46,117 bases of DNA from Alphaproteobacteria bacterium (GCA_947458235.1 CANGYP010000004.1:1-46117), one strand, 5' to 3'; numbered from the stretch's first letter, positions 27,783 through 37,368 are shown. Numbers and translations: made by a program. Notes: a model not told the origin generated them from the letters alone.

Positions 27783-28747
27783 TGGGATCCTCCAGTGAAG
27801 GCTTGGGCAAGGGCAATCCAAAGGGGAATGCCGACGATCAGATTAAAAGGAAACGTAATCCCCATGGCCAGCGTCAGGGAAATGGCGGGCTTGGCCTGTG
27901 GCAGAGCCAAACGCATGGCCGCAGGGGCGGCAATATAGGACGCACTGGCGGCGCACACCATCAACAGAGCAGCATTCCCCGCACTTAGGGACAGCACAGC
28001 CGCCAAGCCCCCTGCCATCAAGGCCCCCAGAAAAGGCATATACAGCCCAAAGGCCAGCAAACTGCCCCGCAGCAGGTGGCGGCTTTCCATCAAGCCCCGT
28101 CCAGCCACGAGGCCCATATCCAGCAAAAACAGACACAAAACCCCTTTAAACGGGGACACAACAAAGGATTCCAAGGTGTTCATGCCCTCTTGGCCCGTGA
28201 TCATGCCGATAAAAAAGGCCCCCGCCAGCAACACCACCGATCCGTTGGCCAGAATGTGGTGCCACGGCGTGGCCTCTGTTTCTGGATCATAGCGTGAGGC
28301 TAGACGCAGGGCCGTAAAAATGGCGGGGGCCTCCATCAGCGCGGCCACGGCAATCATATAGCCTTCAAAGGGAATGCCAGCGGTTTTCAGGGCTTGGGTC
28401 GCGGCAATAAAGGTGACAATACTGATGGATCCATAATGGCCCGCGATGGAGGCCGTATCCGCGGCTGGCAGTGTTGTGGTTTTGCGCAGCGCAAAAAAGG
28501 CAACAAACGGCATACATAAACTTAGCAGGAATCCTGCAAGTCCTGTCCACGCCAAATCGGGGGTGAATCCAGCGGTGCTGACTTGAACGCCCCCTTTAAA
28601 GCCAATGGCCAGCATCAAATAAAGCGACATACCCTTGGCAATGGCCGAGGGCACGGACAAATCCGATTTCATAAAAGCTGCACCCAATCCCAGCACAAAA
28701 AACAGGATCATGGGCGAAAGGAGCGTTTGCAGGGCAAGGTCCATCAT
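27779..28747 (-). CDS. sbtA: SbtA-family sodium-dependent bicarbonate transporter-like permease
   Basis: LLSPMILFFVLGLGAAFMKSDLSVPSAIAKGMSLYLMLAIGFKGGVQV...TASIAGHYGSISIVTFIAATQAL...GYMIAVAALMEAPAIFTALRLA: conserved SbtA pattern. Confidence 0.88.
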   Translation of the reverse strand: MMDLALQTLLSPMILFFVLGLGAAFMKSDLSVPSAIAKGMSLYLMLAIGFKGGVQVSTAGFTPDLAWTGLAGFLLSLCMPFVAFFALRKTTTLPAADTASIAGHYGSISIVTFIAATQALKTAGIPFEGYMIAVAALMEAPAIFTALRLASRYDPETEATPWHHILANGSVVLLAGAFFIGMITGQEGMNTLESFVVSPFKGVLCLFLLDMGLVAGRGLMESRHLLRGSLLAFGLYMPFLGALMAGGLAAVLSLSAGNAALLMVCAASASYIAAPAAMRLALPQAKPAISLTLAMGITFPFNLIVGIPLWIALAQAFTGGSQ

Positions 28748-29043
28748 GACACAACAGGCCTGTTACGGGTAAAGTTGGCGGCGTAGGATTTCGGGCGCAT
28801 GGTGCGCGGATGATCGGGCAATACGGTATAGGTCCAGCCGCGCTGCTGGGCGTAGTGGATGGCATCCTCTGGGGTGTCGAAAAACAGGGTGATTTGCTCG
28901 GTGGTGTCCCCCGTGCTGATCCATCCCATCAGGGCGTTGGGGGTTTTGGGGGTTTGGGCATGGGGGTGAAGGCACCACGCCCCCCTTCCCCCTTGGCCAG
29001 ATTGCATAGCGTTTTTGGTGGGCTTGAAAATGCGAACGTGCAT
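28744..29043 (-). CDS. NADH dehydrogenase ubiquinone Fe-S subunit 4 (NDUFS4)-like, ETC complex I subunit conserved region
   Basis: VRIFKPTKNAMQSGQGGRGAWCLHPHAQTPKTPNALMGWISTGDTTEQITLFFDTPEDAIHYAQQRGWTYTVLPDHP. Confidence 0.85.
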   Translation of the reverse strand: MHVRIFKPTKNAMQSGQGGRGAWCLHPHAQTPKTPNALMGWISTGDTTEQITLFFDTPEDAIHYAQQRGWTYTVLPDHPRTMRPKSYAANFTRNRPVVS

Positions 29044-29059
29044 GGGGGGTCCTTTGAGG

Positions 29060-29554
29060 TTAGGCGGCGTTCATCATTTCCTCTAATTTCATGGCCGCCA
29101 TATCTTCGTCGATGTTTTCAACGGCGGCCAATTCACGGGCCAAGCGATCCAGCGCGGTGCGGTAAATCTGGCGTTCGCTGTAGGATTGATCGGGCTGCTG
29201 GGAATTTTTGTACAGGTCCCGAACGACCTCGGCAATGGCGGAAGGATCGCCAGAGTTGATTTTCATTTCGTATTCCTGCGCCCGACGCGACCACATGGTT
29301 TTTTTCACGCGGGAGCGGCCTTTGAGTTTTTTCAGGGCCAAATTCATTTTATCCTCGGTGCAGACGGGGCGCAGGCCAGAGCTTTCGAGGCGGTGCATGG
29401 GCAAACGTAGCACCATGCGATCATGAGTAAAGTGAATCACGATTAAATCCACGGAGGTTCCCGCCACCTGTTGCTTTTCAATGCCCTTGACTTGTCCCAC
29501 ACCGTGGGTGGGGTAAACAACGTAATCACCGTTTTTGTAGTGTGCCTGAGCCAT
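29060..29554 (-). CDS. carD: CarD family transcriptional regulator
   Basis: YKNGDYVVYPTHGVGQVKGIEKQQVAGTSVDLIVIHFTHDRMVLRLPMHRLESSGLRPV...WSRRAQEYEMKINSGDPSAIAEVVRDL. Confidence 0.93.
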   Translation of the reverse strand: MAQAHYKNGDYVVYPTHGVGQVKGIEKQQVAGTSVDLIVIHFTHDRMVLRLPMHRLESSGLRPVCTEDKMNLALKKLKGRSRVKKTMWSRRAQEYEMKINSGDPSAIAEVVRDLYKNSQQPDQSYSERQIYRTALDRLARELAAVENIDEDMAAMKLEEMMNAA

Positions 29555-29651
29555 AGTCTGTCCTCATGGTTTGTTGTTATGATTGTGAACGAAGAAAAAA
29601 CATTTGTCTGTGCGAAATGTTACATCCTGCAAAGAGGAATCCGTGCTTGGC

Positions 29652-29990
29652 TTATGACCCCTCCCCTGCCCCTTCGTCAAAGTGGTTTTGGAATTTATCG
29701 GGGATGCCTTTCCACATGTCGGCATCATCGGGGCGCTCGCCCTTTTGCGTGATGGTGGGCCATTGGGCGGCGTAGGTTCGGTTCAGCTCCAGCCACGCTT
29801 CGGCTCTGTCGTCGGTGTCGGGCAAAATGGCCTCGGCGGGGCATTCAGGCTCGCACACGCCGCAGTCGATGCATTCTTCGGGATCAATGACCAGCATGTT
29901 GATGCCTTCGTGAAAACAATCCACGGGGCAAACGTCCACACAGTCCATGTATTTACAGCGAATACAGTCCTCAGTGACTACAAACGTCAT
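29652..29990 (-). CDS. fdxA: Ferredoxin FdxA (7Fe/8Fe type)
   Basis: [55 protein letters not shown]: cysteine clusters. Confidence 0.95.
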   Translation of the reverse strand: MTFVVTEDCIRCKYMDCVDVCPVDCFHEGINMLVIDPEECIDCGVCEPECPAEAILPDTDDRAEAWLELNRTYAAQWPTITQKGERPDDADMWKGIPDKFQNHFDEGAGEGS

Positions 29991-30025
29991 ATGTTTTGCC
30001 TTTCTTTATATCATTTATCATGCGT

Positions 30026-30487
30026 TCAAGACGGTTTGTCCAGCCCCGACATAACCAGAACGCTCTGGCGGATTTCGGCGGAGCGTTTATCAGACACATA
30101 TAACATGCCCGCAATTTTGCGCATCAGGGTGGACTCATGGTTGTCAATATGATTGTTGACGCACACAATCTGCCACAGCATTTCTATGATGCCTTCGCGC
30201 CCGCGTTCGTCCAGATGATCTTTCAGAACTTTGGTGGCTTTGTAGAAGTGATCGCGGCCGTCCAGACGTTCCTCGGCTTGTTGAATCAACACGTGGGCCT
30301 CGGCCAGTGTGCAGCCGAATTTTTGGGACAACAAATCCACAATGGTTTTCATTTCTACGGCATCCAGCCCCTCGTCTCGCATGGACAATTCCAGCAAGAT
30401 CATGGCGGTGGCAAGGGGAATGTCGTTGCGATCAATGCTCTGGGACGATCCCCCAAACAGTTCCTTCAGCCGATCCAACACAGACAT
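30026..30487 (-). CDS. TerB-like (tellurite resistance TerB family) protein
   Basis: IPLATAMILLELSMRDEGLDAVEMKTIVDLLSQKFGCTLAEAHVLIQQAEE...IIEMLWQIVCVNNHIDNHESTLMRKIAGMLYVSDKRSAEIRQ. Confidence 0.8.
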   Translation of the reverse strand: MSVLDRLKELFGGSSQSIDRNDIPLATAMILLELSMRDEGLDAVEMKTIVDLLSQKFGCTLAEAHVLIQQAEERLDGRDHFYKATKVLKDHLDERGREGIIEMLWQIVCVNNHIDNHESTLMRKIAGMLYVSDKRSAEIRQSVLVMSGLDKPS

Positions 30488-30571
30488 GGTTTATGTACAC
30501 CCTTCATCCAAACGGGGGGTACCTTAGCACATTTTTTTGGGGGGGGATAGGGGGTTTGTCACTCGGAATTT

Positions 30572-31114
30572 TTAAAGAGCGAGGTCTTGGACACGTGGCA
30601 AGAGCATGGTGCGGAAATGAGTTAGAAATGCATTCATTTTTTGTGAGGATACGGCAAGTGCACTATCCGTAGTTTTGTTGAAATGCGCAACGAGTGCTGC
30701 TGTCATCTCAGGACAACGGACAAATGCATCGGTGATGTGGCGAAGGGCTTCCTTAGTGCACTTCAAGGCCTCGCCATTGGAGAAAAGAGAGAAAGGCGTA
30801 TCAAAACCCGAGTTTTCTGGATTTTGCAAGTTCAGTAAGATCAAAAGCCCAACTGTTTCTTTTAAGTTTTTGATGGCATCGGTTGCGATGCCCAGCGGTC
30901 CATTAAGGTCAAATCGGTTAGCTTCTAGTCCGAGGAGCTGTTTAAAAGGTGCTATCACGGCCTGCCACGGCCCCTTCGCCAGTTCTTGGAAAAAACGTGC
31001 AAATCTGGTGTCTGCTGCTGGGCTGTTGGCAGCGGCGCACGACGCGGCTACAATTGCTGCTGCCAAAAAACCAAAGGCAACGGGCACCATAAACTGTGAA
31101 CTCCAATTCCCCAA
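30572..31114 (-). CDS. Hypothetical exported protein, possible lipoprotein
   Basis: N-terminal hydrophobic stretch MVPVAFGFLAAAIVAASCAAANS with a lipobox-like AASC; remainder unrecognised. Divergent from secY. Confidence 0.55.
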   Translation of the reverse strand: MGNWSSQFMVPVAFGFLAAAIVAASCAAANSPAADTRFARFFQELAKGPWQAVIAPFKQLLGLEANRFDLNGPLGIATDAIKNLKETVGLLILLNLQNPENSGFDTPFSLFSNGEALKCTKEALRHITDAFVRCPEMTAALVAHFNKTTDSALAVSSQKMNAFLTHFRTMLLPRVQDLAL

Positions 31115-31272
31115 TAATCAATCAAATCTTCCTTAGATTCTAACCGATTTTTCCTGTTGTGCCAAGGGGATTTTCATTGTTTATTTATTGGGTCGTAAAT
31201 CCGATTCTTAAATTCTTGACATCGTCGGGGACTGCTATACAAAAGGGTCTTTCGCTTGTTTGGGAATATGTC

Positions 31273-32607
31273 ATGGTTTCTGCTGCTGAACAGCTGTCTG
31301 CCAGTTTAACACTGAGTAATTTCAGTCGCGCCACGGAATTAAAAGCCCGCATTTGGTTTACCTTGGGGGCCTTGATCATTTATCGTTTGGGGACCTATAT
31401 CCCTGTGCCTGGGCTGGATGCCAGCGTTTTAAAAGGCGTTTTTGAAAGCTATTCTGGCAGCATTCTGGGGGTTTTTGATGCCTTTGCGGGGGGCGCTTTG
31501 GGGCGGATGTCGATTTTTGCCCTGAACATCTTTCCGTACATTTCCGCATCCATCATCATCCAACTGATGACGGCCGTATCCCCCCAGTTAGGGCAATTGA
31601 AAAAAGACGGCGATTATGGTCGCACGAAATTGATTCAGTACACCCGTTATTTAACGGTGATTTTGACGGCGATTCAGGGCTATGCCATTGCCGTGGGGCT
31701 AGAGGGGATGGGCGGCTCGGCCGTTCATAATCCGGGTCTGTTTTTCCGCTTAACCACGGTGATTACCTTGGTGGGCGGCACGGTGTATCTGATGTGGCTG
31801 GGGGAGCAAATCACCATCCGCGGCATCGGCAATGGGATTTCCCTGATTATTTTTGCGGGGATTGTGGCCCATTTGCCCGTTGGCCTTAGTTCTCTGCTAA
31901 CTTTGGGCTGGACGGGGCAGATATCGTCCCTGTCCGTTTTGATGTTCGTTTTGCTGGCCGTTGGCGTGATTGTGGCCGTGGTGTATATGGAACGCGCCCA
32001 GCGCCGCATCACCATCCAATATCCCAAACGTCAGGTGGGCCAGCAGGTTTATGGGGCCCAGAGTTCTCACTTGCCCCTGAAATTGAACACGGCGGGGGTG
32101 ATTCCCCCCATTTTTGCCAACGCTTTGTTGGTGATTCCAGCCTCGATTCTGCAGTTTAGCGGCGGACAGAGTTCTATGTCTTGGGTGAATGATGCCGTGG
32201 CGATGCTGGGGCATGGGCAGCCGCTGTATATGTTGGTGTATGCATCCTTGATTATCTTTTTCTGTTTTTTCTATACGTCCATTGTGTTTAATCCAGTGGA
32301 GGTTGCGGACAATTTGAAAAAGAACACGGCCTTTATCCCAGGCATTCGTCCGGGGAAGGCGACGGCATCTTATATTGATAGTTTATTAACCCGTTTGACG
32401 GTTTTTGGGGCGGGTTATCTGGTGTTGGTGTGTTTGCTACCCGAGTTTTTGATGGCCGAATATAGCATTCCCTTTTATTTTGGGGGGACAAGTTTGCTGA
32501 TTGTGGTGACGGTGGTGATGGATACCATCAACCATATCAATTCCCATCTGCTGGTCCACCAATACGATGGATTGATGAAAAAAAACAAGCTGGTTAAGGG
32601 ACGGTGA
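31273..32607 (+). CDS. secY: Preprotein translocase subunit SecY
   Basis: ELKARIWFTLGALIIYRLGTYIPVPGLD, FAGGALGRMSIFALNIFPYISASIIIQLM. Likely start MVSAAEQL at 31273. Confidence 0.97.
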   Translation: MVSAAEQLSASLTLSNFSRATELKARIWFTLGALIIYRLGTYIPVPGLDASVLKGVFESYSGSILGVFDAFAGGALGRMSIFALNIFPYISASIIIQLMTAVSPQLGQLKKDGDYGRTKLIQYTRYLTVILTAIQGYAIAVGLEGMGGSAVHNPGLFFRLTTVITLVGGTVYLMWLGEQITIRGIGNGISLIIFAGIVAHLPVGLSSLLTLGWTGQISSLSVLMFVLLAVGVIVAVVYMERAQRRITIQYPKRQVGQQVYGAQSSHLPLKLNTAGVIPPIFANALLVIPASILQFSGGQSSMSWVNDAVAMLGHGQPLYMLVYASLIIFFCFFYTSIVFNPVEVADNLKKNTAFIPGIRPGKATASYIDSLLTRLTVFGAGYLVLVCLLPEFLMAEYSIPFYFGGTSLLIVVTVVMDTINHINSHLLVHQYDGLMKKNKLVKGR

Positions 32608-33281
32608 AGATGCGTATCGTTTTATTTGGTCCACCAGGGGCGGGTAAGGGTACCCAAGCGGATGCTCTCTCTGCCCATTATGGCATTCCCAAGTTGGCCA
32701 CGGGAGATATGCTGCGTGCGGCGGTAAAAGCTGGCACAAAGGTAGGTCTGCAGGCCAAAACTCTGATGGATCAGGGGGCCTTTATTCCCGATGACGTGAT
32801 GATTGATTTGGTGTCCGAGCGCTTGGATGCCCCCGATTGTCAGACGGGGTTTATTTTGGATGGGTTTCCTCGGACGCTGTCTCAGGCGGAATCTTTGCAT
32901 AACATTCTGGACACAAAGCACACCCCCCTAACGGCAGTCATTGTGTTTGATGTGGATGAAAAAGCCCTCATCGAAAGAATCGAGGGCCGTTTCAGCTGCG
33001 CCACTTGCGGCGCGGGCTATCACCAGATGTTTCATCCCCCTAAAATTGAGGATGTGTGTGATGTTTGCGGCGGGACGTCCTTTACCAGACGTTCTGATGA
33101 TCGGGGGGAGGTGGTGATTTCCCGTCTGCGTCTGTATCACGATCAAACGTTGCCCATTTTGCCGTTTTATAAAACGCTGGGATTGCTGCGCACCGTTGAC
33201 GGTATGGCCCCCATAGAATCCGTGCGCCGTTCTATTTTTGAAGAACTTGAAGAAAGAGCGTTGACAACGGCGGCAAAGTAA
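32604..33281 (+). CDS. adk: Adenylate kinase (zinc-type lid)
   Basis: RIVLFGPPGAGKGTQADAL, GFILDGFPRTLSQAE, lid CATCGAGY...CDVCGG. Confidence 0.97.
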   Translation: MKMRIVLFGPPGAGKGTQADALSAHYGIPKLATGDMLRAAVKAGTKVGLQAKTLMDQGAFIPDDVMIDLVSERLDAPDCQTGFILDGFPRTLSQAESLHNILDTKHTPLTAVIVFDVDEKALIERIEGRFSCATCGAGYHQMFHPPKIEDVCDVCGGTSFTRRSDDRGEVVISRLRLYHDQTLPILPFYKTLGLLRTVDGMAPIESVRRSIFEELEERALTTAAK

Positions 33282-33343
33282 CTAATATGCTTTCTCTTTT
33301 CACGTGTTGTGATGATTGTTTTTAAATAAGGAGTTTTAAGCCT

Positions 33344-33718
33344 GTGGCCCGTATTTCCGGTGTTAACATTCCTACAGCAAAGCGTCTGGTGATTGCTTTG
33401 ACGTACATTCACGGCATCGGCCCTGCCGTTGCCCGATCCATCTGCACAGCCGTGGGCGTTGACCCCTCGGTGCGCGTTCATCAGCTTAGTGATGCGGATA
33501 TTTTGAAGATCCGTTCCTATATTGACGAAAACGTGGTTGTGGAGGGTGACCTGCGCCGCGAGGTTTCCATGAACATCAAGCGATTGACGGATCTGGCCTG
33601 CTATCGTGGCCTGCGTCACCGCAAGCGTCTGCCCGTTCGGGGCCAGCGTACATCCAGTAATGCCCGTACCCGCAAAGGGAAAGCCGTGGCCATTGCCGGT
33701 AAGAAGAAAACATCATAG
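33344..33718 (+). CDS. rpsM: 30S ribosomal protein S13
   Basis: [29 protein letters not shown]...[29 protein letters not shown] start after GGAG. Confidence 0.97.
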   Translation: MARISGVNIPTAKRLVIALTYIHGIGPAVARSICTAVGVDPSVRVHQLSDADILKIRSYIDENVVVEGDLRREVSMNIKRLTDLACYRGLRHRKRLPVRGQRTSSNARTRKGKAVAIAGKKKTS

Positions 33719-33731
33719 TGGATTTTAGCAT

Positions 33732-34130
33732 ATGGCCAAAGCAAAGCAGCAAACGGCGCGTCTGAAGCGTTCGGAGCGTAAAAATATCTCTGTGGGTGTG
33801 GTTCACGTGAATTCCACCTTTAACAACACCATCATTACCATCACCGATCAGCAGGGCAACACCATTGCGTGGTCCACATCGGGTGCCAATGGCTTTAAAG
33901 GGGCGCGGAAATCCACCCCCTACGCCGCGCAGGTTGCCGCCGAAAAGGCCGCCCGCGATGCCATGGAGCACGGCATGAAAACCGTGGATGTTCAGGTCAA
34001 TGGTCCGGGTTCGGGTCGCGAATCGGCTTTGCGTGCATTGCAGACGGCTGGTTTTATTGTGTCTTCCATTCGTGACGTGACGCCGATTCCCCACAATGGG
34101 TGTCGTCCTCCGAAGCGTCGTCGTGTTTAA
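33732..34130 (+). CDS. rpsK: 30S ribosomal protein S11
   Basis: [46 protein letters not shown]...[18 protein letters not shown]. Confidence 0.97.
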   Translation: MAKAKQQTARLKRSERKNISVGVVHVNSTFNNTIITITDQQGNTIAWSTSGANGFKGARKSTPYAAQVAAEKAARDAMEHGMKTVDVQVNGPGSGRESALRALQTAGFIVSSIRDVTPIPHNGCRPPKRRRV

Positions 34131-34154
34131 TATTCAGGGCTAAAGGTGAAAAGT

Positions 34155-35174
34155 ATGCTGCAAGAAAACTGGCAAGCGTTGATTAAGCCCACGTCGATGA
34201 AAATCGCTCGGGATGCCTCTAATAAAAATGCCGCTACCATCGTGGTGGAGCCTCTGGAGCGGGGCTTTGGTGTGACGTTGGGCAATGCCCTGCGTCGTGT
34301 ATTGCTTTCCTCTTTGCAGGGGGCTGCCATTACCAATGTGACGTTTAAAAATGTTTTGCATGAATTCTCCTCCATCAACGGCGTGCGGGAAGATGTGACG
34401 GACATTATTTTAAACCTGAAAACCATTGCCGTGTCCGTGCTCAGCGAGGGTCGTAAAAAACTTTCCTTAAAAGCCAAGGGCCCTTGTGTCGTTACTGCGG
34501 GCATGATTTCCCTGCCCCACGATGTTCAGATTAAAAATCCTGAGATTGTGATTTGCACACTGGATAAAGACGCCGAGCTGGATGCCGAATTGTTGGTGGA
34601 AACTGGCAAAGGGTATGTGCCTGCCAATGAAAACCTGCCTAAGGATGCCCCTTTGGGTCTGATTCCCATTGATGCCATCTACAGCCCCGTACAGCGCGTA
34701 GCCTTTCGCGTTGAAGGGGCTCGGGTGGGTCAGGTCACCGATTATGACAAACTGTTGCTAAGTGTGGAAACCAACGGAACCCTTTCCCCAGAAGACGCCG
34801 TGGGTTTGGCCAGTCGCATTATTCAGGATCAGCTTCAGCCCTTTATTGCCTTCGAAGAGCCAGCCCGTGGTCATGCCCGCCCAGATGATCACCCCGATAT
34901 TCCTTTTAACAAAAACCTTTTGCGTAAAGTGGAGGATCTAGAATTATCCGTTCGTGCTGCGAACTGTCTGCGCAACGATAACATTGTGTATATCGGGGAT
35001 TTGGTTTTAAAAACGGAATACGAAATGCTGCGCACGCCTAATTTTGGCCGTAAATCCTTGAATGAAATCAAAGACGAGCTGGAAAAGCTAGGTTTGGGTC
35101 TGGGTATGGAAATTCCCGACTGGCCCCCAGAAAACATCGAAGATTTATCCAAGCGCATAGAAGAACCCTTCTAA
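34155..35174 (+). CDS. rpoA: DNA-directed RNA polymerase subunit alpha
   Basis: [31 protein letters not shown]-terminal [23 protein letters not shown]. Confidence 0.97.
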   Translation: MLQENWQALIKPTSMKIARDASNKNAATIVVEPLERGFGVTLGNALRRVLLSSLQGAAITNVTFKNVLHEFSSINGVREDVTDIILNLKTIAVSVLSEGRKKLSLKAKGPCVVTAGMISLPHDVQIKNPEIVICTLDKDAELDAELLVETGKGYVPANENLPKDAPLGLIPIDAIYSPVQRVAFRVEGARVGQVTDYDKLLLSVETNGTLSPEDAVGLASRIIQDQLQPFIAFEEPARGHARPDDHPDIPFNKNLLRKVEDLELSVRAANCLRNDNIVYIGDLVLKTEYEMLRTPNFGRKSLNEIKDELEKLGLGLGMEIPDWPPENIEDLSKRIEEPF

Positions 35175-35211
35175 GCCCAGCATAAAGCCCAACCCATAAA
35201 GGTGATGTGTC

Positions 35212-35652
35212 ATGAGACATGGTATTAAAGGTCGTAAACTCAACCGAACATCCTCCCATCGTTCGGCCATGCTTGCCAATTTGGCATGTGCTTTGGTTAA
35301 GCACGAGCAGATCAAAACAACGCTGCCTAAGGCACGGGAACTGCGTCCTTACATCGAAAAAATGGTCACACGGGCCCGTGGTGCTACGTTGCATGATCGC
35401 CGTATTTTGTTCTCTCTGTTGCGGGATGATGTCATTGTTGAAAAACTTATCAGCACTTTGGGTGCCCGTTATCAAGATCGCCCCGGAGGATATACCCGCA
35501 TCATCAAGGCTGGCTTTCGTTATGGTGACGCTGCTCCCTTAGCGTATATTGAATTTGTGGATCGGGATATTAACGCCAAGGGTCAGGACTCTGGTCCCGA
35601 TCAAAAAGCTCTGTCCCACGACGCGTTGAATCCATTTGATCAAGCTCTGTAA
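35212..35652 (+). CDS. rplQ: 50S ribosomal protein L17
   Basis: [55 protein letters not shown]. Confidence 0.97.
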   Translation: MRHGIKGRKLNRTSSHRSAMLANLACALVKHEQIKTTLPKARELRPYIEKMVTRARGATLHDRRILFSLLRDDVIVEKLISTLGARYQDRPGGYTRIIKAGFRYGDAAPLAYIEFVDRDINAKGQDSGPDQKALSHDALNPFDQAL

Positions 35653-35701
35653 TAGGGGTTGTGCCTTGAAGGCCTTGTGGTGTAGGTATAGAGTATTCTC
35701 T

Positions 35702-35747
35702 CTACGTTACATTCCTTTGTGATGGGCCGTGCAACGTAGCCTTTTTT
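35702..35747 (+). terminator. Terminator-like hairpin after rplQ
   Basis: CTACGTT (35702-35708) pairs with AACGTAG (35733-35739), followed by CC and T6 (35742-35747); 24-nt loop is long. Confidence 0.45.
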
Positions 35748-35770
35748 AGCGAAGCAACACAGGGATCCTT

Positions 35771-36949
35771 ATGGAACCTTCTTATCGCGTTTTGGCCAGA
35801 AAATACCGACCCCAGATGTTTCAGGATCTGGTGGGGCAGGACGCTTTGGTGACCTTGTTACAAAATGCCATCCGTTTGAAACGCATTCCCCATGCCATCT
35901 TGCTCACAGGTGTACGGGGGGTGGGCAAGACTACCACGGCCCGCATTTTGGCCAAAGCCGTCAACTGTGTAGGGCCTGATGGAGAGGGCACAGAACCCGC
36001 TCTAGAGCCCTGCGGCGTGTGCCCCCATTGTTGTGATATTGTGGCAGATAAGCATTTGGATGTTTTGGAAATGGATGCTGCCAGCCGAACAGGGGTTGAG
36101 GATATTCGGGAACTGATTGATAGTGTCAAGTATCGCCCCGTGCGCAGCCGGTTTAAAGTGTATATTATTGATGAAGTCCATATGCTCAGCCGCAATGCGT
36201 TCAATGCGCTGTTGAAAACGCTGGAGGAACCCCCGCCCAGCATTCTGTTTATTTTTGCCACCACAGATGCCCATAAAATTCCCATCACCGTGCGATCCCG
36301 TTGCCAGCGGGTGGACTTGCCCCGTGTGTCTGTGGCCACGTTGGCACCTTTCTTACAAGGGATTGCTCAAAAAGAGGGGGTATCTTTAAGTGAATCAGCC
36401 AGTCGCCTTTTGGGCCATGCTTCCGAAGGTTCGGTGCGGGATAGTCTTTCGCTGCTGGATCAAGCCATTGCGCTGGCTGATGAAACGGGGGTTTCGGAGG
36501 GGTTGGTCACCCAGATGTTGGGTCTGTGTGATGTACAGCCTTTGCTCACCCTCATGGGGCACCTGTTTGCGGGGGAAGTGGCACAGGCCTTGGATGCCTT
36601 TGCGGGCTTGTATGCCAAAGGGATGGACCCCCTGATGCTGCTAGAAGACATGCTTCGCCTGACCCATCTTCTGTCCCGCGCCGCCTGCCGCGAAGCCGAG
36701 GTGATGAGTGAGCAGGAATCCGCTTTTTTTGAGACCTTTGCCCCCCGTTTGTCCGTGCCTATGCTGACCCGCACATGGCAGATTCTGCTGAAAGGCCAGA
36801 GTGAACTGACCCTTAGCCCTCACCCTGAGCGGGCCATGGAAATGCTGATCATTCGTTTGGGGTATGTATCCCAGATTCTGGACATACCCCCAACCGCTGA
36901 GGGGGAACACCAAGACGGGGCAAAAAAAAAAGTCCTGATGACATCGTAG
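35771..36949 (+). CDS. dnaX: DNA polymerase III subunit gamma (zero-frame product of dnaX)
   Basis: YRVLARKYRPQMFQDLVGQDALVTLLQNAI...LLTGVRGVGKTTTARILAKAVNC...DVLEMDAASRTGVEDIREL...LLKTLEEPP; ends shortly after an A10 run. Confidence 0.95.
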   Translation: MEPSYRVLARKYRPQMFQDLVGQDALVTLLQNAIRLKRIPHAILLTGVRGVGKTTTARILAKAVNCVGPDGEGTEPALEPCGVCPHCCDIVADKHLDVLEMDAASRTGVEDIRELIDSVKYRPVRSRFKVYIIDEVHMLSRNAFNALLKTLEEPPPSILFIFATTDAHKIPITVRSRCQRVDLPRVSVATLAPFLQGIAQKEGVSLSESASRLLGHASEGSVRDSLSLLDQAIALADETGVSEGLVTQMLGLCDVQPLLTLMGHLFAGEVAQALDAFAGLYAKGMDPLMLLEDMLRLTHLLSRAACREAEVMSEQESAFFETFAPRLSVPMLTRTWQILLKGQSELTLSPHPERAMEMLIIRLGYVSQILDIPPTAEGEHQDGAKKKVLMTS

Positions 36950-37368
36950 CCTCTTTGGGAGGTTTGCCCACATCGTTGCCCCTTCAAAACCAGACCCCTG
37001 TGCCCCCGCAAAGTGAGGATGATTTTGTGGCTGCCGTGCGAGCGTGCAAAGAAGGATTGTTGGTCGATGCCTTGCTGAATGATTGGGTTCTTGTGGATTA
37101 TGGCCATGGCCGTTTGCACATCAAGGTTAAGAACAGCGAGAAAAAGCATCTTTTGCCTGCCTTGCGTACGGTGGTGGCCCAGATTTGCGGGGCCAGCTGG
37201 CAAGTGATTGTTACAGAAGACAGCAAGGCCATGCCCCCCACGCTGGCTGAGCGGTATCAACAAGAGGCGTTGGACCAAAGGGAAGCCCTGAAAACGGATC
37301 CTCTCTTGTGTCAGGCACTGGATGTTTTTAATAATTGTCTTTTGACGCAGGTGTTGCCCCATGATTAA
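35771..37368 (+). CDS. dnaX: DNA polymerase III subunit tau-like product via -1 frameshift at A10 (36922-36931)
   Basis: Frame +2 (mod 3) ORF reads GAKKKVLMTS*; a -1 shift in the A run gives GAKKKSPDDIVASLGGLPTS... and continues open to 37368 (about 532 aa), absorbing the separately listed 36955-37368 ORF. Confidence 0.72.
36922..36931 (+). promoter_or_regulatory. A10 slippery run (candidate programmed frameshift / transcriptional slippage site)
   Basis: GC A AAA AAA AAA GTC in dnaX; zero-frame TAG at 36947-36949; possible hairpin AGCCTC-TTTGG-GAGGTT at 36948-36964. Confidence 0.65.

Noticed and set aside
36901-36960. dnaX as a frameshifted pseudogene
   Set aside because: Both frames are otherwise intact, the shift falls exactly on a slippery A run, and dnaX is essential; sequencing error in the homopolymer remains a live alternative and is stated in the finding.
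36955-37368. Independent 137-aa 'hypothetical' gene after dnaX
   Set aside because: Starts at TTG, has no clear ribosome-binding site, and is in the -1 frame from the dnaX A10 run with tau-like content; better explained as the tau C-terminus.
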